5,063 bases of DNA from Lishizhenia sp. (GTDB lineage Bacteria > Bacteroidota > Bacteroidia > Flavobacteriales_D > Crocinitomicaceae), in contig SKHH01000270.1 of the NCBI GenBank assembly GCA_007117055.1, positions 1-5,063 on the forward strand, written 5' to 3'. Within the stretch, counting starts at the first letter, position 1; each line of letters begins with the position of its first letter. Positions 1 through 5,063 of the stretch are shown in pieces. Both the position numbers and the translations under genes were made by a program. The notes under the pieces are model-generated. The model was given only the letters and a program-made list of their open reading frames with translations. It made no database searches and was not told the DNA's origin.

Positions 1-451
1 CAAAAGTTTGTTCAGACATTATGACTGTTACATCATCAGGAACACCTGTAACATAATACACCGTTCTGATACCATTCAAAATATCATTTTTGTACGTTTC
101 ACGAAAACTCAACCGTCCATTTGGTGAATAGTGCGTCCAAACACTATCTTTCTTTTGATGATGATATATACCATGCGCCATTAACTTTTTATTTTCATGA
201 TACATGTATGCTTCAGAACGTCCATTTTCAGCATGCGTTATGACAGCCTTAACCTTATTCGAAGGGTAATAATAGGTGAAAGTACCAATTGGTTTATCAT
301 CTTTAAATTGTCCTACATAGGCAGGTACATTCGAAGACGGATGGTATTTTTTCCATTCTCCCTGTTTTCTCCCCCGTGCATCTGTTTGATTAAGCTGACC
401 TACCAACCCAAAAACTAAAAAACTAAATATAAAAGTGATCCAACTATTCAT
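1..451 (-). CDS. Secreted MORN-repeat / YwqK-like protein (C-terminus beyond window)
   Basis: The first 150 residues of a protein that runs off the left edge. It opens with a hydrophobic stretch (residues about 4-17, WITFIFSFLVFGLV) that looks like a signal peptide ending near Gln19, so the product is probably exported. The mature part shows degenerate repeats of roughly 23-25 residues with the G-x-W/F-x-x-Y...G pattern of MORN-type repeats: GEWKKYHP (31-38), GTFTYYYP (56-63) and VWTHYSPNG (104-112), followed by NGIRTVYY (126-133). Such proteins are common in Bacteroidota and are often auto-named 'YwqK family antitoxin'; that name carries no firm function and no toxin gene is visible next to it. 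Its ATG (451-449) overlaps the stop of the upstream HAD gene (446-444) by 8 nt, so it is very likely the third gene of that operon and translationally coupled. Family call fairly sure; role unknown. Confidence 0.8.
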   Translation of the reverse strand, partial: MNSWITFIFSFLVFGLVGQLNQTDARGRKQGEWKKYHPSSNVPAYVGQFKDDKPIGTFTYYYPSNKVKAVITHAENGRSEAYMYHENKKLMAHGIYHHQKKDSVWTHYSPNGRLSFRETYKNDILNGIRTVYYVTGVPDDVTVIMSEQTF

Positions 452-980
452 TCCTTTTGTTTTTTACTGTATAATACAACTCAAGTAAATCAGTTACTAC
501 ATAATCCGATTTTTGTGTAACAATCTCTTTTGAAGAAACACATGCAGTTTTCATACCAAGATTTTTTCCAAACAAAATATCAGTATCCGTATCCCCCACC
601 ATCAAAGCTTCAGAAAAGTTTATTTCTGGGAAAAGTTGTTGAGCTTCAAGTGCCATTGCTGAATTTGGTTTTCTTCTATTTGGAGTTTCCTCGGCTAAAT
701 TAGTAGCTATAAAAATAGCATCTAATAAACATCCGTTCTTTTCTAATTCATTGGACATTTTTTCATGTACACGATTAACCATATCCAATGTCATTAGTCC
801 CTTTCCTACCCCCTGCTGATTCGTAACAATAATTACATAATCAAAAAATGTTCTTAGTTTTATTATACCTTCAATAGCATTATTCAAAAAAATAAAATCA
901 TCAGGATGCGCGATGTATCCGTTAAAATTTCGTACATTAATTACGCCGTCTCTATCTAAAAAAAGTGTTTTTTTACCCAT
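444..980 (-). CDS. HAD-IIIA family phosphatase, GmhB/HisB-N-like, without zinc site
   Basis: A 178-residue HAD-superfamily phosphatase, the usual size for a single-domain GmhB-type enzyme. All four HAD motifs are visible: the nucleophile and acid/base aspartates D9 and D11 in FLDRDGVIN, motif II Thr53 in IVTNQQGVGKG, motif III Lys104 in RRKP, and the Mg-binding aspartates D130/D134 in VGDTDTD. Family members hydrolyse phosphate monoesters of small molecules such as heptose 1,7-bisphosphate or histidinol phosphate. The Cys-x-His ... Cys-x-Cys zinc loop of classical GmhB and HisB-N is absent: the stretch before RRKP (residues 91-103) has no cysteine or histidine. I therefore do not assign gmhB. 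The open frame extends upstream to an ATG at 1049, but the ATG at 980 is preferred because it places the DxD motif at the normal distance from the N-terminus and leaves a 16-nt gap to the glycosyltransferase stop instead of a 53-nt overlap. Cytoplasmic; substrate unknown. Confidence 0.85.
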   Translation of the reverse strand: MGKKTLFLDRDGVINVRNFNGYIAHPDDFIFLNNAIEGIIKLRTFFDYVIIVTNQQGVGKGLMTLDMVNRVHEKMSNELEKNGCLLDAIFIATNLAEETPNRRKPNSAMALEAQQLFPEINFSEALMVGDTDTDILFGKNLGMKTACVSSKEIVTQKSDYVVTDLLELYYTVKNKRNE

Positions 981-996
981 GAATACCAAAGATAAA

Positions 997-1956
997 TTAG
1001 AGTTTCTTTTCAATAAGATAAGCGTTTCGAGAAGACGAATTTCTACCAATCATTTCAGCAATAAAGCCCGCTAGAAAAAACTGTCCACCTAAAATCATTG
1101 CAGTCAGTGAAATAAAGAATTCTGCCCTACTTGCCAAAAGAGGAGCGCTATTTCCTTGAATTAGATCAATCAGCTTTCCGGCACCCAAATACAACGCTAA
1201 AATAAAACCAATCACAAACATCAATGATCCTATTACGCCAAAAAAGTGCATTGGCTTTTTTCCAAATTTCCCCATAAAGACAACGGTCAACAAGTCCAAT
1301 GGACCATGAACGAATCGGTTTAAACCAAACTTAGAGGTACCATATTTACGTGCTTGATGTTGCACGACTTTTTCTCCGATATTCGCAAAACCTGCATACT
1401 TGGCCAATACAGGAACGTAGCGATGCATATCTCCATACAATTCAATACTTTTAACAACAATAGATTTATAGGCTTTTAAACCACAGTTAAAATCATGTAG
1501 ATAAATACCTGATAATCTTCTCGCTGTCCAATTGTATAGTTTGGTAGGAATAGTTTTAGAAAGTGGGTCATACCGTTTTTTTTTCCACCCAGAAACTACA
1601 TCAAACCCCTCCTCAACGATCATGCGGTATAATTCAGGAATTTCCTCTGGCGAATCTTGTAGATCAGCGTCCATTGTAATTACCACCTTACCTTTTGTGA
1701 TTTCAAAAGCTTTTTGAAGTGCTGCAGATTTACCATAATTACGTTGAAATTTTATTCCTCGAATAGCTGTATTTTGTTCGGCAAGAGCTTCTATTATCTT
1801 CCAAGAATCATCGGAACTTCCGTCGTCTACAAATATTACCTCATAGCTAAAAGAATGCTCTTCCATTACACCGTGAATCCAATCGAAAAGCTCTCTAAGG
1901 GACTCTTCCTCATTTAATAATGGTATAACAACTGAAATATCTAATTTATGATTCAT
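997..1956 (-). CDS. Family 2 glycosyltransferase, DPM1/GtrB-like, membrane-anchored
   Basis: A 319-residue inverting GT-A glycosyltransferase of the dolichyl-phosphate mannose synthase-like group, complete at both ends. Such enzymes move a sugar from a nucleotide donor to a polyprenyl phosphate at the cytoplasmic face of the inner membrane. The N-terminal domain has VVIPLLNEEESL (9-20), the nucleotide-binding VDDGSSDDS (43-51) and the metal-binding DAD of MDADLQD (95-101). HDFNCGLKAY (154-163) and RKYGTSKFG (203-211) match the conserved acceptor-side blocks of this subfamily. Two hydrophobic helices follow at about 238-257 and 280-303, as in GtrB-type proteins, with a short polar tail. It is the first gene of the leftward unit, 16 nt ahead of the HAD phosphatase. 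There is no Shine-Dalgarno sequence before the ATG, which is normal in Bacteroidota. Donor sugar and acceptor cannot be told from the sequence; a role in surface glycan or lipid modification is inference. Confidence 0.93.
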   Translation of the reverse strand: MNHKLDISVVIPLLNEEESLRELFDWIHGVMEEHSFSYEVIFVDDGSSDDSWKIIEALAEQNTAIRGIKFQRNYGKSAALQKAFEITKGKVVITMDADLQDSPEEIPELYRMIVEEGFDVVSGWKKKRYDPLSKTIPTKLYNWTARRLSGIYLHDFNCGLKAYKSIVVKSIELYGDMHRYVPVLAKYAGFANIGEKVVQHQARKYGTSKFGLNRFVHGPLDLLTVVFMGKFGKKPMHFFGVIGSLMFVIGFILALYLGAGKLIDLIQGNSAPLLASRAEFFISLTAMILGGQFFLAGFIAEMIGRNSSSRNAYLIEKKL

Positions 1957-2057
1957 TCTTGTACGATTAACAATTTGTAAAATTAAAAAATATAGTTATT
2001 TCTTTGAGTTAAAGAAGATTTAATTTGGGGTAATAAAATTTTGTGGATGTATAGAAC

Positions 2058-2086
2058 GAAAACTAGCGTTCAATAAATTAACCCAA
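2058..2086 (-). promoter_or_regulatory. Candidate promoter of the leftward glycosyltransferase unit
   Basis: Read on the minus strand, a TTG (2086-2084) is followed after 18 nt by TAGTTTTC (2065-2058). The latter matches the Bacteroidota -7 consensus TAnnTTTG at all fixed bases but the last. It would give a leader of roughly 100 nt before the glycosyltransferase ATG. A second, weaker -7-like TATATTTT lies nearer the gene (1994-1987) but has no TTG at the right distance upstream. In DNA this AT-rich such matches arise by chance, so the call is tentative. Confidence 0.25.
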
Positions 2087-2157
2087 TTGTTTTATATTTT
2101 AGTCTGAATCATATCATGTACTCACCCTGAATGAGTGAAACTAATCAACAAAAGACG

Positions 2158-2313
2158 TTATTTCATCGTTAAAATCATGATATCAAAACGATTAGTCTGA
2201 GAAGGAATTACATACAAAGTATCTTCATTCTCATATAATAAAGAACGACATTCTATCGGCTTAACCAACATCGCAGGATATTTATTATAATAACGGAGTG
2301 GAATTTCGTCCAT
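2158..2313 (-). CDS. Short hypothetical ORF or gene remnant, 51 aa
   Basis: An ATG-to-TAA frame of 51 codons that I do not recognise. It starts MDEIPLRYYNKYP and ends NRFDIMILTMK; there is no signal peptide or membrane helix. Codon choice looks genic: all four arginines are CGT and most third positions are A or T, as in the neighbouring genes. The next stop upstream in the same frame is a TGA at 2340-2338. Beyond it the frame continues open toward sucA with a fairly protein-like stretch (FGKHMGDKDLPILLHFYNLL just before the TGA). This suggests either a tiny independent gene or the C-terminal end of a larger gene that has decayed. It lies in the same orientation as the glycosyltransferase unit, about 200 bp upstream of it, and is divergent from sucA. 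No function can be assigned; it could also be a chance frame. Confidence 0.35.
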   Translation of the reverse strand: MDEIPLRYYNKYPAMLVKPIECRSLLYENEDTLYVIPSQTNRFDIMILTMK

Positions 2314-2459
2314 TGAGGATGTTTTTTTTTGATTAAGTCACAGCAAATTGTAAAAATGTAGAAGAATCGGTAAGTCTTTATCCCCCATATGTTTCCCAAA
2401 AGACGCAAAAAAAATAGAATAATTTCCCTTTCTTTCGTGGACTAAGTCATTAAAAATTG

Positions 2460-2467
2460 TAGCTTTG
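2460..2467 (+). promoter_or_regulatory. Candidate -7 box of the sucA promoter
   Basis: TAGCTTTG matches the Bacteroidota sigma-factor -7 consensus TAnnTTTG at every fixed base and lies 26 nt before the sucA ATG, implying a short leader of about 20 nt. The -33 region is poor: TGG at 2438-2440, 19 nt upstream, instead of TTG. No ribosome binding site of Shine-Dalgarno type precedes the start; an A-rich run (TACTAAAAAAAT) is there instead, which is typical of this phylum. Confidence 0.4.
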
Positions 2468-2493
2468 TTTTTCCATTGTTGTACTAAAAAAAT

Positions 2494-5063
2494 ATGGATA
2501 ATATAACTTACGTAGGTAACGCAGATGTAAACGCCATAGAGCACATGTATAAATCCTATAAAAAGGACCCAAGCAGTGTCGATGAAGGATGGCGGAAATT
2601 TTTTGAAGGGTTTGAATTTGCCCAAACGAACTATGAAGATGGAGGTGAAGTTCCTGAAAATTTTCAAAAAGAGTTTAAAGTTCTTAACTTAATTGATGGG
2701 TATCGTTCCAGAGGTCATTTGTTTACAAAAACAAACCCTGTTAGAGAACGAAGAAAATATTCTCCTACCTTAGATATTGAGAATTTCGGTCTTTCTGATG
2801 AAGATTTAGAATTAGAGTTCCAAGCTGGAAATGAAATTGGAATTGGTAAAGCCAAATTAAAAGACATTATAGCTCATTTAAAAGATGCTTATTGTCAAAG
2901 TATTGGTCTTGAGTTTCATTACATCCGTGATCCAGAAAGAAAAAAATGGTTTATGGATAAGCTTGAGCTGAACAATAGACCTCAGTTTGACAATGAACAA
3001 AGAAAAACCATTTACAAAAAGCTGAGTGAAGCTACTCTTTTTGAGCAGTTTTTACAACGTAAATATGTAGGTCAAAAACGTTTTTCTGTTGAAGGGGGTG
3101 AATCTCTTATCACAGGTTTAGATCGATTAGTGAAAAAAGGAGCTTCTCTTGGAGTTGAAGAATTTGTAATGGGAATGGCTCACCGTGGAAGGTTAAATAC
3201 TTTGGTAAACATTTTTCACAAAGACATTGAAGAGCTTTTCGGTGAATTTGAAGGTAAAAGCTACGACGATGACGATTCTTTTGATGGTGACGTAAAATAC
3301 CATTTAGGTCAAACACGCACAGTGGAGGTTGATGGTAAAACTGTTAATTTAACACTAGCGCCTAACCCTTCTCATTTAGAAGCTGTTGACCCCGTTGTAG
3401 AAGGAATTGTTAGAGCTAAAATTGACGACTATCTTCATTCAGAAGATAAGATTGTTCCAATTCTTGTACATGGAGACGCTGCTATTGCAGCTCAGGGAGT
3501 TGTATACGAGGTAATACAAATGGAGCAATTAGACGGATATAGAACTGGCGGTACAATTCATATTGTTGTAAACAACCAAGTTGGATTTACTACGAACTAT
3601 TTAGACGCCCGTTCAAGTACTTATTGTACTGATGTAGGTAAAACTACTTTAAGCCCTGTATTTCATGTTAATGGTGATGATGTTGAAGCAGTAGCTCAAA
3701 CATTTTTAATAGCATTGGAATACAGACAACGTTTCCACAGAGATATTTTCATCGATATTTTGTGTTACAGAAAATATGGACACAACGAAGGAGATGAACC
3801 TAAATTCACGCAACCTAAATTATATAAGGCGCTAGCATCACACCCCTCTCCCCTTGAGATTTATGAAAAAGAGCTAATTGATCAGGGTGTTATTACAACG
3901 GAGGATGCTAAGAGACTTTCTTCGGAACTTACAAGCACATTAGATGAGCGATTTGATGCGTCGAAGAAAAAAGAAAAGGTAAATGTAACCAACTTCTTGG
4001 GTGATTTATGGGATGGTATTGATTATTCCAGACCAGAAGATTTTGAAAAATCACCAAATACCGGAGTATCGAAAGATAAACTGATTAAACTGGGTCAAAA
4101 ATTAGCCACTTTACCAGAAGGTAAAAAAATCTTTAGAAAGGTTCATAAGCTGTTTAAAGACCGTTTAAACATGCTTGAAAAGGATCAATTAGATTGGGGA
4201 ATGGCTGAAATGATGGCTTACGCTTCCTTATTAGCTGAAGGTCATCCAGTTCGAATTTCCGGTCAAGATGTGGAAAGAGGAACTTTCTCTCACCGTCATG
4301 CTGTAGTTAAAACAGAAGATGATGAAGAGGAAATAATTACATTGAATTTGCTGCAAGAAGACCAAGCTAAAATGACGATTTACAATTCCTTGTTGTCTGA
4401 ATACGGCGTACTTGGGTTTGACTATGGTTATTCTTTAGCCGCTCCAAATGGATTAACTATTTGGGAGGCACAGTTTGGAGACTTCATGAATGGTGCCCAA
4501 ATTATGATAGACCAATTCATCACCGCAGGAGAAGATAAATGGAATGTTCAATCTGGACTTGTTATGTTATTGCCTCACGGTTATGAAGGACAAGGAGCAG
4601 AGCATTCTTCGGCGCGACTAGAACGTTTTTTACAAGCTTGTGGAGACTATAATATTCAGGTAGTAAATTCAACTACTCCAGCTAATCATTTTCACGCTTT
4701 ACGTAGACAATTGAAACGTAATTTTAGAAAACCGATGGTTGTTTTCTCACCGAAAATGTTATTACGTTATCCAAAAGCAGTATCGTCTGTAAACGATTTA
4801 GCCACTGGAGGTTTCCAAGAGGTTATTGATGACCCTAAAAACATTCATAAGACTGCTAAAACAGTAGTATTATGCTCTGGAAAGGTTTATTATGATTTCA
4901 TCGAGGAAGCTGAAAAAAGGGAAGTGAAGGATATGGCCTTTGTACGAGTAGAACAACTCTATCCATTACCTAAAAATCAAATAGATGCAATTTTAGCTAA
5001 ATATAAAAATGCTGATCATATTATTTGGGGTCAAGAGGAACCGGAAAATATGGGAGCTTGGAC
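2494..5063 (+). CDS. sucA: 2-oxoglutarate dehydrogenase E1 component (C-terminus beyond window)
   Basis: The first 856 residues of the thiamine-diphosphate-dependent E1 subunit, which decarboxylates 2-oxoglutarate in the TCA cycle and passes the succinyl group to the lipoyl arm of E2 (SucB). About 60-80 residues are missing at the right edge. The N-terminal E2-binding segment is present (SVDEGWRKFFEGFE, 28-41). Active-site blocks follow: GMAHRGRLN (227-235, His230), DVKYHLG (266-272, His270), NPSHLEAVDPVVEG (291-304), the ThDP/Mg motif HGDAA (327-331) with NNQVGFTT (360-367), and YRKYGHNEGDEP (425-436). The pyrimidine-binding domain shows LLSEYGVLGFDYGY (633-646), whose Glu636 corresponds to the cofactor-activating glutamate, then TIWEAQFGDFMNGAQ (655-669) and LLPHGYEGQGAEHSSARLER (692-711). 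Block order and wording closely match E. coli SucA, and no frameshift or internal stop is seen. The chosen ATG gives the standard N-terminus. There is no fused E2-like domain as in actinobacterial Kgd. sucB probably follows outside the window. Confidence 0.98.
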   Translation, partial: MDNITYVGNADVNAIEHMYKSYKKDPSSVDEGWRKFFEGFEFAQTNYEDGGEVPENFQKEFKVLNLIDGYRSRGHLFTKTNPVRERRKYSPTLDIENFGLSDEDLELEFQAGNEIGIGKAKLKDIIAHLKDAYCQSIGLEFHYIRDPERKKWFMDKLELNNRPQFDNEQRKTIYKKLSEATLFEQFLQRKYVGQKRFSVEGGESLITGLDRLVKKGASLGVEEFVMGMAHRGRLNTLVNIFHKDIEELFGEFEGKSYDDDDSFDGDVKYHLGQTRTVEVDGKTVNLTLAPNPSHLEAVDPVVEGIVRAKIDDYLHSEDKIVPILVHGDAAIAAQGVVYEVIQMEQLDGYRTGGTIHIVVNNQVGFTTNYLDARSSTYCTDVGKTTLSPVFHVNGDDVEAVAQTFLIALEYRQRFHRDIFIDILCYRKYGHNEGDEPKFTQPKLYKALASHPSPLEIYEKELIDQGVITTEDAKRLSSELTSTLDERFDASKKKEKVNVTNFLGDLWDGIDYSRPEDFEKSPNTGVSKDKLIKLGQKLATLPEGKKIFRKVHKLFKDRLNMLEKDQLDWGMAEMMAYASLLAEGHPVRISGQDVERGTFSHRHAVVKTEDDEEEIITLNLLQEDQAKMTIYNSLLSEYGVLGFDYGYSLAAPNGLTIWEAQFGDFMNGAQIMIDQFITAGEDKWNVQSGLVMLLPHGYEGQGAEHSSARLERFLQACGDYNIQVVNSTTPANHFHALRRQLKRNFRKPMVVFSPKMLLRYPKAVSSVNDLATGGFQEVIDDPKNIHKTAKTVVLCSGKVYYDFIEEAEKREVKDMAFVRVEQLYPLPKNQIDAILAKYKNADHIIWGQEEPENMGAW

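Larger units (their letters stand above)
1957..2493. other. Divergent intergenic region, 537 bp
   Basis: A very AT-rich gap between the leftward glycosyltransferase unit and rightward sucA. It contains candidate promoters for both directions and a 51-codon minus-strand ORF at 2158-2313, all listed separately. A run of nine T lies at 2322-2330. I find no tRNA or rRNA, no convincing terminator hairpin with a T-tract, no insertion-sequence ends and no CRISPR-type repeats. The part from 1957 to about 2157 has no ORF of note on either strand. Confidence 0.8.

Noticed and set aside
197..418. Plus-strand open frame of 73 codons
   Set aside because: It lies antisense inside the well-supported MORN-repeat gene, whose signal peptide and repeats are clear on the minus strand; composition is not protein-like.
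1..451. Toxin-antitoxin module, from the YwqK 'antitoxin' label
   Set aside because: The label is an automatic family name; no toxin-like gene is adjacent, and the protein carries a signal peptide, unlike a cytoplasmic antitoxin.
1532..1917. Two plus-strand open frames (1532-1717 and 1714-1917)
   Set aside because: Both are antisense to conserved motifs of the glycosyltransferase (DAD, VDDGSSDD) and have no recognisable features.
2120..2136. Inverted repeat ACTCA-7 nt-TGAGT as a possible terminator
   Set aside because: Only a 5-bp stem with no T-tract on either side; too weak to call in AT-rich DNA.
2322..2330. Run of nine T as a phase-variable tract
   Set aside because: It lies in the gap. 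On the minus strand it follows an in-frame stop, so changing its length would not switch any recognisable gene.
2338..2340. TGA read as selenocysteine joining the two minus-strand segments
   Set aside because: No SECIS-like hairpin is apparent after it, and neither segment resembles a selenoprotein; a nonsense mutation or chance is simpler.
2338..2667. Minus-strand open frame of 109 codons
   Set aside because: Its first half is antisense to the conserved SucA N-terminus, so the full frame is not a gene. Only the part left of 2494 is considered, as a possible remnant.
3110..3316. Minus-strand open frame of 68 codons
   Set aside because: Antisense to the SucA GMAHRGRLN and DVKYHLG region; a shadow.

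Overview
The window looks like chromosomal DNA of a member of the Bacteroidota, probably a flavobacterium-like marine or environmental lineage. The basis is the AT-rich composition, start codons without Shine-Dalgarno sequences, a perfect TAnnTTTG-type -7 element ahead of the rightward gene, and the protein families present. The exact family cannot be fixed from the sequence alone.

Left part (1-1956, minus strand): three tightly packed genes read leftward. First is a DPM1/GtrB-like family 2 glycosyltransferase with two C-terminal membrane helices (997-1956). Next, after 16 nt, is a HAD-IIIA phosphatase of the GmhB/HisB-N type (444-980) that lacks the usual zinc-binding cysteines. Its stop overlaps by 8 nt the start of a secreted MORN-repeat/YwqK-like protein (1-451), which runs off the left edge. 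Spacing and overlap indicate one transcription unit. Glycosyltransferase plus HAD phosphatase suggests surface glycan or lipid-linked sugar metabolism, but no substrate can be read from the sequence.

Middle (1957-2493): a 537-bp gap between the two divergent units. It holds candidate Bacteroidota promoters for both directions and one short minus-strand ORF (2158-2313, 51 codons) with gene-like codon use. Same-frame coding-like sequence lies upstream of that ORF beyond an in-frame TGA, so it may be the end of a decayed gene.

Right part (2494-5063, plus strand): the first 856 codons of sucA, the thiamine-diphosphate-dependent E1 subunit of 2-oxoglutarate dehydrogenase. It is intact as far as it goes and is cut by the right edge. 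All the key active-site motifs are present.

I did not find a previously undescribed system here. The points most worth checking are the zinc-less HAD phosphatase in a glycosyltransferase operon and the possible gene remnant between the two units.
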